NCBI GenBank assembly: GCA_036346225.1
Contig: JARFIW010001458.1
Location: forward strand, 124,001 to 188,000
From: Platerodrilus igneus
Taxonomy: Eukaryota; Arthropoda; Insecta; Coleoptera; Lycidae
Direction: 5' to 3'
Length of the DNA: 64,000 nucleotides
Positions within the stretch are counted from its first letter, which is position 1. Each line of letters opens with the position of its first letter. The translations under genes and the position numbers were made by a program. Under the pieces are notes generated by a model. It saw only the letters and a program-made list of their open reading frames with translations, ran no database searches and had not been told where the DNA came from. This document shows positions 54,163 through 64,000 of this stretch, one piece after another.

Positions 54163-56379
54163 TTAGTCTTCTAAAGGAAGAGGTATTATTTTATTTACCG
54201 GCCGAGTGAGGGAACCGTGGATGGTTTTTACCGACACCACGCGAACAACACCATCGCTACCGGGAAATAATTGCTCGATTCGTCCTAACGGCCACGATAG
54301 AGGAGAAGTTTTAATCCCGGGAAGAAAAACAACTTGACCCACTTTGGGTACATCGGAGGAACGATTCCATTTGGGTCGTTGAGATAAAGTGAGCAAATAT
54401 TCATTGGACCATCGTCGCCAGAACGACTGGGTAATTTGGCGCAGTCGTAGCCAGCGCGAATGCAAGTTTATATTTTCTGGCAGAGTTATCTCTGGCATAC
54501 TTAATATAGGGCCTCCAATAAGGAAATGACCGGGAGTCAAATAATCGGGGTTGTCTTTAGTGTCCAAGGAAAAGAAACACAAAGGTCGGCTATTCAATAC
54601 GGCCTCTATGCGAGTGAAAACAGTAGACAACTCTTCAAAAGTAAGAGGTTGTTTGCCAAGAGTGCGTAGCAATAGAGATTTTGCAGATTTTACCGATGCT
54701 TCCCACATACCCCCAAAATTAGGAGCATATGGCGGATTAAACTGCCATTTAACTTGGCGGGAAACCAATGCGGAAAATATTTCATCTTGGTTTTGATGAA
54801 GAAACGCACTAGCTTCCTTTAACATACGGGCTGCACCAATAAAATTCTTTCCACAATCTGAATAGATAGTGTCAGGAGCACCTCTCCGAGAAGCAAATCG
54901 ATCAAAACACGCCATAAAAGCATTAGTAGTAAGTTCGGAAACTAATTCCAAGTGAACTGCTCTCGTGCACATGCATACGAAAACACAAAGATATGATTTG
55001 AAAGAAGAAGCATTACGCCGAATGGAAGACTTAACAAGCAACGGTCCTGCAAAGTCAACTCCAACATGAGTAAAGGCACGAGATAATTTTGCACGGGACG
55101 GAGGCAAATTAGACATAATGGGTTGAGAAGGCTTGGAATTAAATCGGAAACATGGTATGCATTGATGTATTCGTTGTCGTATTAACGATCGTGATCCTAA
55201 AATCCAGTATTTTCTTAGAATAAGAGCTTGTGTGGTAAGAGGTCCGGAATGCAAAGATAACGCATGATAGTGGTCGCAAATAAGTTTAGATAAAGCTGCC
55301 CTTTTAGGCAATAACAGAGGATGTTTGCTATCATAGTTCAATTGTGAATGCTGTAAGCGACCGCCCACCCTAAGCAAACCTAGAGCATCGATAAACGGCG
55401 ATAATTTTCTAAAAGAGGCGGAGAGAGGTTTTTTATTTTTTATTTGCAACAATTCTACTGCAAAAAATTGTTGTTGAACAAGTTTCACGCATGTTTGTGA
55501 TGCATTATGTAATTCATCACGTGAAATAGGACCTAGAGTTTTTTCCATGGGGTGACGGCAATTATAAATAAAACGAATAATATATGCCGTTGCATATTGC
55601 AAGCGACTTAAAGAAGAAAAATTTCCCATGAATTCAGCAAAATCGCACTGTTCTAATGCAACCAGTAGTGTAGTAATTGATTTTAATTCAGGTACTTCAC
55701 TCAAAGGAACAAAAGAATAGTTGAGGTTAAAACAAACATCCTTTAAATTAGATGCACCTTTCCACCACAAATCGTGGCGTAATAATTGAAAAGGGGTGAG
55801 TCCACGAGAAGCGACGTCAGCGGGGTTAAGTTCTCCGGAAACATGGCTCCATTGATCAATGGAGGTATATTCTAGAATTTGGCTTACTCGATTTCCCACA
55901 AAAGGTTTTAACAAATATGTAGACGTACGCAACCATGTAAGTACGACTTGAGAGTCTGAATAAAGTTTAGTTTCCAAAATAGGGTATGGAAATTTATTTG
56001 AACGCATAGAATGAATTAATTTGGATAATAAAAGAGCTCCAGAAAGTTCTAAGCGTGGGATAGTAAGATGCTTTAGAGGAGCAACTTTGCTCTTGGCTTG
56101 TAAAAGATTACAATCTACAGATTTATCATTAACAACATACAAGTAGACACAAGCGCCGTATCCCCTTTCGCTTGCATTGCAAAATCCTAGCAATCGATAA
56201 GTGCCGTGAAAATGAGACAAAATACGAGGAATTTTTAGCTGGGATAACATAGTAATTTGGTTACAAAAGCCTTGCCATTCCTGACACCACTTATGATCAG
56301 GGGTATCATCCCAATCAATCTGTTGAACCCACAGTCGTTGTAACATATGCTTTACTACAAATATTACGGAGTTAACCAT
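54163..56379 (-). CDS. BEL/Pao RNase H plus integrase region
   Basis: 738-residue open frame. The N-terminal part (HGTYRLLGFCNASERGYGA) and LETKLYSDSQVVLTWL carry RNase H acidic residues. The zinc-binding region of the integrase lies at about residues 355-405 (DHYHALSLHSGP ... CIPCFRF). The integrase core shows HVGVDFAGPL (first Asp), TIYSDCGKNFIG (second Asp) and FGGMWEASVKSAKSLL (Glu). The DUF5641-like C-terminus VGQVVFLPGIKTSPLSWPLGR ends the polyprotein at 54163. This part is intact, but it normally belongs to one Gag-Pol polyprotein and is out of frame with the RT upstream. Confidence 0.9.
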   Translation of the reverse strand: MVNSVIFVVKHMLQRLWVQQIDWDDTPDHKWCQEWQGFCNQITMLSQLKIPRILSHFHGTYRLLGFCNASERGYGACVYLYVVNDKSVDCNLLQAKSKVAPLKHLTIPRLELSGALLLSKLIHSMRSNKFPYPILETKLYSDSQVVLTWLRTSTYLLKPFVGNRVSQILEYTSIDQWSHVSGELNPADVASRGLTPFQLLRHDLWWKGASNLKDVCFNLNYSFVPLSEVPELKSITTLLVALEQCDFAEFMGNFSSLSRLQYATAYIIRFIYNCRHPMEKTLGPISRDELHNASQTCVKLVQQQFFAVELLQIKNKKPLSASFRKLSPFIDALGLLRVGGRLQHSQLNYDSKHPLLLPKRAALSKLICDHYHALSLHSGPLTTQALILRKYWILGSRSLIRQRIHQCIPCFRFNSKPSQPIMSNLPPSRAKLSRAFTHVGVDFAGPLLVKSSIRRNASSFKSYLCVFVCMCTRAVHLELVSELTTNAFMACFDRFASRRGAPDTIYSDCGKNFIGAARMLKEASAFLHQNQDEIFSALVSRQVKWQFNPPYAPNFGGMWEASVKSAKSLLLRTLGKQPLTFEELSTVFTRIEAVLNSRPLCFFSLDTKDNPDYLTPGHFLIGGPILSMPEITLPENINLHSRWLRLRQITQSFWRRWSNEYLLTLSQRPKWNRSSDVPKVGQVVFLPGIKTSPLSWPLGRIEQLFPGSDGVVRVVSVKTIHGSLTRPVNKIIPLPLED

Positions 56380-57237
56380 CCTAAAGGGTCGAATATGCGG
56401 GCCATATAAGAAAGTACAGAGCGTTTTGTAAATTCACCTTTAAAGGGTATCACGTTATAAGTGAACACGTCTATTCCAGGGTTCCAGACTAAACCTAGTA
56501 TCTTTATACCACTAACGTCATCAGAGAAGGGAATTAGAGTTTCTAATTCAGTTTGTTCGAAATCCTGTAACAATTCCTCAGAGTTACTAGACCATTTGCG
56601 CAACTCGAACTGGCCTAGAGAAAGAAGTTTTACTAGCTCGTGCTGTAAATGCTTCGCTTCAGCAATACTTTCAGCACCGCTAATTACGTCATCCATATAG
56701 GTATGATACATAATAGCTTCAGAAGCCAGGGGTAAGAGTTCCTTCGTCTATAACTAATTGCCGAAGAACTCTTTGAGCTAAGAAAGCGGAAGGAGCTAAA
56801 CCATATGTAAGGGTTCTAAGCTCGTACTCAGAAATGTTGTCTTGTGGAGTTGGTCTCCAAAATATATGCTGAAATTGACAATCTTGCTTTCGAAGTAAGA
56901 TCTGCCGGTACATCATGCGAATGTCCGCACAAACAGCAATTTTATGCGATCTAAATGTATTTATTATATCTGGTAAATTGCACTGTAATTTAGGACCAGC
57001 ATATAATCTATTGTTGAGAGAAAGACCTAATGAATCCACGGCAGATCCATTAAAAACAACGCGTAGTTTGGTAGTACTACTTGTTATTTTCGAGATGGCA
57101 TGATGTGGTAAAATATAATCGGAGGGATTTTCGGCTAAAATCATATGACCAAGATCAAAATATTCTTGTAAAAACATATTATAAGAATTTTGTTTTTCAA
57201 GAGAACATGAAAGACGTTTTCTAAATTTAGATAACAT
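56364..57237 (-). pseudogene. BEL/Pao reverse transcriptase, frameshifted
   Basis: First piece (57237-56719): YILPHHAISK, KLRVVFNGSA, CADIRMMYRQILLR (catalytic motif A) and LAPSAFLAQRVLRQL. Second (56711-56364): YHTYMDDVISGAES, the catalytic YMDD motif, and IKILGLVWNP. A frameshift near 56715 separates them, and another region of damage (57238-57333) cuts them off from Gag-Pro. Confidence 0.88.
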
Positions 57238-57333
57238 TTATAAGCTATATGTCGATTGCTACCGAGAGGTTTAATATTGTTATTGAAAGGAGAGCGACAG
57301 TAAAACGACCAGAGGCGTTTCGAGAATAATTTT

Positions 57334-59244
57334 CTAGAAAATGAGATTCACAAATAACATCTTCTTGAGAGGAACTTTGGGCATTTTGACTTCTTCTAAT
57401 TCCCAGAAATTCCTTATATCATTATCTACTGAATCAGAAATAAAAAGAGAAGTTGTATTAACTGCGGTGTTAACACTAGGAACCTGTCCCAATAGCACGT
57501 AACCGAATATTGTTTCAATAGCTACTGGTTGGCCAGGAATGATTCTAGTGCGATCAGAAAATAGCACTTCGGAACATATTTCAGCACCCAGTAGTATATC
57601 TACGGGCAATGATTTATGAAAATTTTCATCAGCAAGCTGCAAACATTTAAATTTATGGTAAATACGAGAAGGCAGTGAGCAACCGGGAACGTTTCCCGTT
57701 ATTTTAGGAAAGATTGAAGCACAAAATTGAAATTGATGCGTCGAGTGATTAGAAAACAAAGTGCATATTACAGCTCCTTTGGATTTAATTGCAGAACCTG
57801 AAATGCCACCAACTTGGCGAAAATCATGTTGACGCTCCAACCCTAAGCGTTGGACACAAGAACTTGAAATTGCGTTGATTTGAGATCCGGAATCTAAAAT
57901 GCATCTCACAGATTGTAACTTATTGTTTATATCTAAAACACGAGCTTCTACAGTACCTAATAAAACATTGTAATTTTCTAGTGAATTTGTGACGTTGCAT
58001 GTCGAAATAACTTCAGTTGTGAGTGCGGCTTTCGAATTGTTAGATTCATTAATGTGTTCCCTAGCAAGTGGTTTATGCAACAGAGTATGATGAAAAGAGG
58101 AATGGCACAACTTACATTTACCATCAGAATTACAATCACGAGGAATATGACTGCCGAGGCATTTAAAACATCGATTTAAAGATTTAATAGCAACTTGACG
58201 ATCGTCAACGCTAAGCTTTTTAAATGCCAAACATCCATAGATTTTATGGACTTCCCCACAATAGGGACAAATTATACTAGCGGTTTTAGTCGCCACTGAA
58301 GTCTGCGAGTTTTTAACTAAGAAGGATTGGTTTAAACTAGATTTAAAGCGAAGGGGTGCACCTGGTCTTGGCGCTCTTTCCTTTTTAATGTCTTCATAAA
58401 GCTCTGAAGTTTTGCTTTGCAAAGTTAAGAAATCGAACAGTTGAGTACAAGTAGGAACTGCCGAACCTATGTTTGAATCAAATGCGTTTTGAGTTTTGAA
58501 TTCTAGGTTGCGATAGCATAAAGAAAACAATAAAAAATCAGCCAAATCTTCAACTTTATTCGCTACCTTTAACGTGTTAACAGCATTAACATGAATATTA
58601 ATAAAGCTTGAGAGCGATCCAGAGTTTTTAAATTGAAGTATTTTATTTAAGTAGTAGCTCGTAATTCTACGAGGTAAATTGTAGCGATCCTGAAGTTTAG
58701 TAAACGCTTGCTCATATAAATTGGCATCTAGAGCTAAATCCGAAATTAAAGCCAATGCTTCTCCCCGAAGAAGCATGCGCATGTAATGATACTTCTGGAT
58801 TACGGGAATGTGATCGTTCTCATGGACTAAACTTTTGTATAAAGTAATGAAATTTTGCCAATTGTCTAAACAACCATCAAACGGATTTATACTAAGAGGT
58901 TTTAAGTAACTGATAACAGGTTGAGATGCACTTGCGATAACTGCTGTATCGCCGGCAGAAGTAGAAGCCTTTTGCTTCATATCGAAAAACCGAGAACGAA
59001 TAACATCTATTAAATTGTCGAAGGAAGATCTTTGAGAATTTATCTCATCCTTTTCTTCTACAGTGGAATTATAACTTAAAATTTTATCGTAAAGTGTATC
59101 GAGTTGTTGCTCGATACTTTGCATTCGAACATATCTCGCTTCGACTGCTGAAAAGCGAGTAGCCGATTTGATATAGTCTTGGATTTCCGTTAAACGAGAA
59201 AAATAATCCTCTAATTTCTTTTGTAGAATGTTTCTGGTAGTCAT
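57334..59244 (-). CDS. BEL/Pao Gag-protease region
   Basis: Start chosen at the ATG giving MTTRNILQKKLEDYF (59244); an in-frame extension upstream adds 31 residues that look like leader. A DUF1759-type Gag domain (LSINPFDGCLDNWQNFITLY and onward), then Cys/His knuckles (CPYCGEVHKIYGC...CFKCLGSHIPRDC...CKLC), then a DUF1758-type aspartic protease (CILDSGSQINAIS, ILLGAEIC). It would form the particle and process the polyprotein. The frame closes at 57334 through damage, before the RT. Confidence 0.88.
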   Translation of the reverse strand: MTTRNILQKKLEDYFSRLTEIQDYIKSATRFSAVEARYVRMQSIEQQLDTLYDKILSYNSTVEEKDEINSQRSSFDNLIDVIRSRFFDMKQKASTSAGDTAVIASASQPVISYLKPLSINPFDGCLDNWQNFITLYKSLVHENDHIPVIQKYHYMRMLLRGEALALISDLALDANLYEQAFTKLQDRYNLPRRITSYYLNKILQFKNSGSLSSFINIHVNAVNTLKVANKVEDLADFLLFSLCYRNLEFKTQNAFDSNIGSAVPTCTQLFDFLTLQSKTSELYEDIKKERAPRPGAPLRFKSSLNQSFLVKNSQTSVATKTASIICPYCGEVHKIYGCLAFKKLSVDDRQVAIKSLNRCFKCLGSHIPRDCNSDGKCKLCHSSFHHTLLHKPLAREHINESNNSKAALTTEVISTCNVTNSLENYNVLLGTVEARVLDINNKLQSVRCILDSGSQINAISSSCVQRLGLERQHDFRQVGGISGSAIKSKGAVICTLFSNHSTHQFQFCASIFPKITGNVPGCSLPSRIYHKFKCLQLADENFHKSLPVDILLGAEICSEVLFSDRTRIIPGQPVAIETIFGYVLLGQVPSVNTAVNTTSLFISDSVDNDIRNFWELEEVKMPKVPLKKMLFVNLIF

Positions 59245-59605
59245 GATTAAACGTTTGTTACGCACAAATAATACTTGCACGAATCTGAGATTAAGATTAC
59301 TTCCGAAGCAGAGTTTATTGTTTGTATACAAATACAAATATCATTGCTTTAAACGTGTTGAATGGCAACGCGATAACGAAGTTATCTGACTAAAGTATAA
59401 ATGCAGTATTTTTAAAAGTACACACGTGCAATTCAAACTGGAAACTTTTATAGCAATTTAATTATCTTTAGAATTAAAGTGCTATGATTATTCGAAATTA
59501 CAATTAATGTTGGACATACGTATTTATGTGCTTGAATTGAGGATGTGAGACGAAGAACGAGATATAACGTAGTTCTTAATTCGGCTCGTACGGATCAAAA
59601 AGTTA

Positions 59606-60008
59606 TGTATGCGCTTCTTGGAACGACAAGGGGCACAATTAGAAATTGCCTGGAGTGCAGTAGGCAGTAAACCAGGGTTTGTAAGGTAGACAGTGGACTG
59701 TATAGATTAGAAGGAAATAAACATAGAATTGGAATACAAGTCACATAAATACTTAAAGCACTTACCGAAGCACAGACATCTGGAGCACTAACGCGGCACC
59801 TTTCAGTACTGTTTCTGGCCAGAGGTAAATAGGAACGGAGTCAGGAAAGGGTTATTTTAGGAAAGAGATTAGAGAGTAATATTTAGAATTGAAGGAACAC
59901 GTTCGCGTTCGCGGATGGTTGTTAATCGACTCTTTTAAATTATGGTATTCCTTATCTCGCCTGGCTTGATAACGAATACCACGTTGAGAGAGCGAAATGG
60001 CGCGAACA
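59606..60008 (-). repeat. BEL/Pao 5' LTR
   Basis: 403 bp, a near-identical copy of 53557-53959, which implies a fairly recent insertion. The primer-binding site should lie just below 59606 on the minus strand; no clear tRNA match was assigned. Confidence 0.9.
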
Positions 60009-60115
60009 CTCGCCTAACATTTTTTAAGCGGACCGTGTCGGGTTTCGAACCCGGGACCTTGGGCGTAGTAGTCACACACATACCACTACGCCACGGAGCT
60101 GCCTTCCTTCACATA
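60009..60115 (-). mobile_element. tRNA-derived SINE, copy c, 5' (tRNA-like head)
   Basis: On the minus strand: TGGCGTAGTGG (A-box) and GGGTTCGAAACCC (B-box), tRNA spacing, then the start of the SINE body up to the CTCGC duplication. It looks like a well-preserved Pol III promoter. It is not a standalone tRNA gene, because the SINE body follows directly. Confidence 0.82.
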
Positions 60116-60617
60116 CCACTGAATCTCGGTGAAATAGGTCATATAATTTGAAAACAATAGAAGGAGAACCGAGCTGTATATAGGCTGTTTTAGGACTTTC
60201 AGCAAACAATGTAGGATAGCTCAGAATATACATAAGTAATAGTATGCGTTCAACTAGTTTCAAGACGGAAAACGTAATGACGAAAAAAGAATGCACTTAA
60301 ATCTGATGATTAGTATAGACAACTAGTTGTTGGTTGTGAAATATTTTCAACTAATGTTTCTTGTGCGAAACGATATATTGGAAAAACTATTAATTTGGCA
60401 AATGCTCAAGTGCTAGCGCACTTGGCAGCCACAGGCCGCTCCCCTCTCACATACCACTGAATATTGAAATAGGGTGTATAATTGTAAAACAATAATCTAT
60501 CGCACACAAAGATGTAGGTTGTGGGAATTTCTGGAAAATGTGTAGGCTAGGTAAGAATAGAAACAATGGAGGTACGCGTCCAACCAGTTTCAAGACAAAA
60601 AACCTTATGATGACAAA
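60116..60617 (+). repeat. tandem LINE-3'-end fragments
   Basis: Units starting near 60110 and 60445 share CACATACCACTGAAT, GTGTAGGCTAGGTAAGAATAG-like sequence (the LINE C-terminal CRLAQNRN region) and the LINE 3' UTR. They align with 52590-52820. Confidence 0.7.
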
Positions 60618-61036
60618 ACATAATTGTACTTTAACCTGATGATTATTATAACCAACGATTTGTTTTGGTTTTACAATATTCATAACTAATGTTAATTGTG
60701 TGAAGAATTTACTGAAAAATTATTAATTCGGCAAATGTCTGCGTTGGGGATCTTGGCGGCCGCAGGCTGTAACCTCCTTACATATCACTGAATATCGATG
60801 AAATAGGGTATATATATACCCTATATATACCCTATATATACCCTATTTCATCGATATTCAGTGGTATGTAAAGGAGGTTAAGCAGCTTGCGGCTGCCAAG
60901 ATCCTTCAACGCAGACATTTGCCAAATTAATAGTTTTTCAGTAAATTCTTTCACACAATTAACATTAGTTAAGAATATTGTAAAACCAAAACCTATAGTT
61001 GGTTATAATAATCATCAGGTTAAAGTACACATTATC
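60618..61036. repeat. 419-bp palindrome built from LINE 3' ends
   Basis: Arms of about 190 bp meet at a CCCTATATA-type repeat near 60827. Left-arm words TAACCTGATGATTATTATAA, CACTGAATATCGATGAAAT and GGTATA reappear reverse-complemented on the right. Arms differ by several substitutions and small indels. Confidence 0.88.
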
Positions 61037-62019
61037 AGTTCTGTTTTAAATGTAATCTTTGAAGGAGTTTTCAAAATGAATTTTACCGTGGAAAAACAAA
61101 TAGATATGATTTGGGTATTGGGAGAAAGTTTAAGAAATTGCCTACTTGCATCAAGAATATACCAAGAGAGAATCCTGTTAAATGACAATACACTACAATT
61201 AATAAACCTAAATGACATTTTAATTGTAATTGTTATTTTTTCAAAGCCTGCCTGATTTCCTGCTTGAACATTTTCTATAAAATGCATATTGTTGATTTGG
61301 CAGAATTCTGTTGATAGCGTATTATTGTAGGTTGTTATATATTTTGTGAAAATTTTTATTGGATAAGTGTAGTTAATTGTTAATCAAAATCTATTAAATG
61401 TTTTATAATATTCTCCAATAGTAAGTTATTTTTAGTTATGTAAATTAAAAACATTCTTAAAATTTGAAGTAAATCAAACATATCTCAGAAAGTAATAGAT
61501 TTACGTATAGGAAATGATTAACAAAAATGAAAGGACACTTAATGAACTATCCATTGTAGCAATAAAATTGGTAGTGTACCATTTAAAAAAAGTTTTAAAA
61601 ATTGCATTTTGCAAAACCTAACACCCTGTATACTGTGAAGAAATTTCAAAAGAGTGATAATTACAAATATACTATGGTATATAGTAAAATTTTCTGCATC
61701 TTGAAAATTAACATAAGTTGTGTATTAGTGCAGTGGCAATGTATCTAATCAAGGTCATTTTTTCTAAAAACAGTTGAATATCCCAAAAACTAAAAAGAAT
61801 AGACAGATTCAATTTGTTATCAAATTAAAACTCTTTTTGTGGGCTTTTTAAAAGTGTAATAATATATAGGGTGTTTCACATAAAAAAATATAAGTTTAAT
61901 ATGCCCTGGAATTATGAAACACCCTGTATGCTTAGGCATGCCTAATATGCCTCCAAATTTGGTTTACGTAGCTTTTATAATTACAGAGTTATCGATCGTT
62001 GCCACACTAAAAACTCATC

Positions 62020-62062
<43 letters not shown>
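61037..62062. other. AT-rich stretch with mariner-type end sequences
   Basis: ACACCCTGTATA near 61610 and TATATAGGGTGT near 61867 face each other and could bound a small MITE of about 265 bp. Another CACCCTGTATG lies at 61921. (TA)n fills about 62018-62050. No gene. Confidence 0.4.
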
Positions 62063-62064
<2 letters not shown>

Positions 62065-62631
62065 TACAGGGTGTCCACATTTTAGTTGCACACTGCACAC
62101 TATAGGAATATCCTGAACTATAAGAGATTCAGTGGTGGTTAAATTAGACAAAAGTTACCTACTTATGAGGGTATTTTATAACTGATCTTGAACTACAAAT
62201 GTTATCCATAGATTGCTAGATATTGGCTAAAATACAAATTTTGCGATTTTTAACTTTTTTTAATAACTTCGTTGTTATTATAGTTAGAAAGATGAAATTT
62301 GGTATGGTAACATAAGATATAATTTTGCATTTAATGACGATTTACAAAATGTTCTAGATTTATTACATTTTTTGTCGCGATAGTCAACTTTTTTTTTGTT
62401 ATGGCCGCCATATTGGATTTTTACATCTTCGTATAAAAAAAGAATTTACAATTTCAACAATGTAAAAGACTTATCATTAAATTTCTAAAATAACATTATT
62501 AAGACACAAAAACGGTTTTTGTAAAAAAGATCCAGTGTGCTGCTGTCAAATACAATTAATTCTATACTGGACTATTGTTTGCAATAATCAGTTTTGTTGT
62601 TAATAGTTTTAAATTAAAATTTGGTTAAAAT

Positions 62632-64000
62632 ATGGTGCGGTACTCGATAAACAAAAAAAAAGACATGTACGATTTGTATATCAAAAACTGCAGAAATTCT
62701 ACAGAAGCTGCTCGCAAGTATCATAATCTGTACCCTGAACGAAGTCAACCAAATCGTACATTGTTTTATAGAATATGTAAAAACATGTCCGACTGCGGTT
62801 CTATTAACAAATAAAGAGTTAAATATCTTAAAAAGGTAGAAGCGAATGCCGACATTAATGTATTAGCACATTTACATGTTAACCCTACTGGATCGTGCAG
62901 ATCTTTTGCACGTGACTGCAATGTCTCCAAAAGTTCAGTACATAATATTATTAAGAGGCATAAATACCATGACTACAAATACTTGCCAGTACAAAAACTC
63001 CATATAGGAGATTCGGAAAGAAAAATTAGCATTTTGTGAGTGGTTTATTACTCAATTAGACAATGATCCACAATTTGCGAATAAAATTCTGTGGACCGAC
63101 GAATCTACATTTTCAAATTGTGGAATGTTTAATCGTAGAAATAAGCATTACTATTCTACAGAAAATCCACATTTGTTGCAGGAAGTAAAGAATCAAGTTC
63201 GTTTTTCTGTGAATGTTTGGTGTGGAATCTTCGATGGCCGAATAATAGGCTCTTATTTCATACAAGAGAATTTAGACGGAGAGAAATATTTAGATTTTTT
63301 AATTAATGCTCTTGAAGAATTTTTAGATGAACTACTGTTAAAAGCAATTAGAAACTTACGCTGGTTTCAACATGATGGCGCACCACCTCATAACTTCAGG
63401 TTAGTAACGCAGTATTTAAATGAGCGATTTTCTCAAAGTTGGATCGGAAAAAAATGGTGCTATTTCGTGGCCACCCCGTTTGGCGTCGCCGTGGATCAAT
63501 GTAGTAAGCGTAAGACTACGGATCCCAAGGTCCCGGGTTCAAATCCCGACACGGTTGACTGCTTGAAAATGGCAGGTGAGCATTTTTCACAAATATTTCG
63601 CCCTCGTTCGGATGAGAGTTAAATGGAGGTCCCGTGTGTGAGTGTTGTCACGCACGTTAAAGATCCCTACCTTGCCTGGAACGGCAAGGGTTCGACAAAA
63701 TTCTAAATTTCCAGGCAACAAAAAACTCGCCTTCTGGCCAATGTAGTACCTTCGGGTGGAGCATTGGAAATGTAAATGAACGGACACCCCGTTCGCCTGG
63801 TATGAATCCGCTGAATTTTTTTCTATGGGGAGATGTAAAAAATAAAGTTTATGATACTCCGTCTAATAGTGTCCAACACTTGCAGCAAAAAATAAGAAGT
63901 GCGTTAGAATCGGTTAATCAAGATTCCATATCAAATGCTATTGCACAGATGAATAAAATGGTTCGCTTGTGTCTGGAACAGCATGGTGAACATTTTGAAC
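62632..64000 (+). pseudogene. mariner-like transposase, interrupted by a SINE
   Basis: Starts MVRYSINKKKDMYDLYIK. Catalytic strings: KILWTDESTFSN (first D), WFQHDGAPPHNF (second D) and, beyond the SINE, a degenerate third-Asp region (NPLNFFLWGDVKNKVYD, with Asn in place of Asp). A stop follows the N-terminal 60 residues (62812), a frameshift lies near 63030, and the SINE splits the region between the second and third catalytic positions. The end is outside the window. Confidence 0.82.
63481..63784 (+). mobile_element. tRNA-derived SINE, copy d, full length with TSD
   Basis: 304 bp flanked by CACCCCGTT (63472-63480 and 63785-63793). The head has a tRNA-like region with GGGTTCAAATCCC (B-box); the body has CCCTCGTTCGGATGAGAG, CACGCACGTTAAAGATCC and CCAATGTAGTACC. 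It matches copies a-c. Insertion with a 9-bp duplication into a transposase gene gives clear element boundaries for the family. Confidence 0.88.

Larger units (their letters stand above)
53557..60008 (-). mobile_element. BEL/Pao LTR retrotransposon, full length
   Basis: LTRs at 53557-53959 and 59606-60008 are both 403 bp and nearly identical, start TGT on the plus strand, end AACA, and are flanked by the 5-bp target duplication CTCGC (53552-53556 and 60009-60013). Internal genes on the minus strand are Gag-Pro, RT, RNase H and integrase in BEL/Pao order. The coding region is broken by frameshifts between 56364 and 57334. The element is inserted in a SINE. Confidence 0.93.
62063..64000 (+). 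mobile_element. mariner-like (DD41D-type) transposon, truncated by the window edge
   Basis: Left end ATACAGGGTGTCCACATTTT at about 62061-62080 in a (TA)n run. A transposase gene starts at 62632, and the element continues past 64000. It is interrupted by a SINE at 63481-63784. The transposase is the same general type as that at 14088-15151 but a different family. Confidence 0.75.

Noticed and set aside
60030..60110. Standalone tRNA gene
   Set aside because: A good A-box and B-box are present, but a SINE body follows directly and the same head occurs in other copies.

Overview
The window looks like a piece of a repeat-rich arthropod nuclear genome, most likely an insect. It is AT-rich, is made almost entirely of transposable elements, and has one recognisable host-type gene. 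That gene is a PQBP1-like gene with a 51-bp GT-AG intron on the minus strand at 47319-48163. No bacterial genes, operons, rRNA, standalone tRNA genes or CRISPR arrays were seen.

Layout. 340-1830: two decayed mariner transposases. 2887-3345: a foldback/MITE-like element with perfect 36-bp ends. 4109-9623 (minus), 16892-21814 (plus) and 21815-27184 (plus): three non-autonomous Helitrons. They share the same TC... start and the same 3' hairpin plus CTAG end, the last two are joined head-to-tail with no spacer, and they are filled with 10-bp, 15-20-bp and about 66-bp tandem arrays. 10120-11460: a 5'-truncated Penelope-like element (RT and GIY-YIG). 12737-12780 (minus): a sequence with every canonical element of a minimal hammerhead ribozyme. 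13059-15916: a mariner/Tc1-superfamily transposon with very long TIRs. 27600-29411 and 44820-45480: the two halves of a NOF/FB (MULE-like) transposase pseudogene, also hit by a solo LTR.

The centre (29412-44819) is a whole Polinton/Maverick element, an integrated virus-like transposon of 15.4 kb. It begins AGTAGA, ends TCTACT, and is flanked by the exact 6-bp duplication GAAGCG inside the NOF-like transposase. Protein-primed DNA polymerase B and a zinc-finger ORF point left. The remaining genes point right: two unknown ORF groups, a PLA2-like/minor capsid protein, adenain-like protease, penton (minor capsid), a small ORF, the major capsid protein, packaging ATPase with a helix-turn-helix front end, a conserved Polinton protein, a fibre-like repeat protein, a retroviral-type integrase with chromodomain, and an RNase-H/exonuclease-like protein. 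Capsid, ATPase, fibre-like and integrase frames are open. Polymerase, penton, PLA2 and one conserved gene are broken, so this copy should be dead but could be mobilised or packaged by a relative.

The right third holds a 147-bp tandem repeat (45835-46330), the PQBP1-like gene, a retropepsin remnant, a decayed LINE (49560-52820), three tRNA-derived SINEs, a BEL/Pao LTR retrotransposon (53557-60008, 403-bp LTRs, 5-bp TSD CTCGC) sitting inside one SINE, LINE 3'-end repeats with a large palindrome (60618-61036), and a second mariner-like transposon starting near 62063 and interrupted by a SINE with a 9-bp TSD. Family names come from recognition of motifs; no database search was possible.
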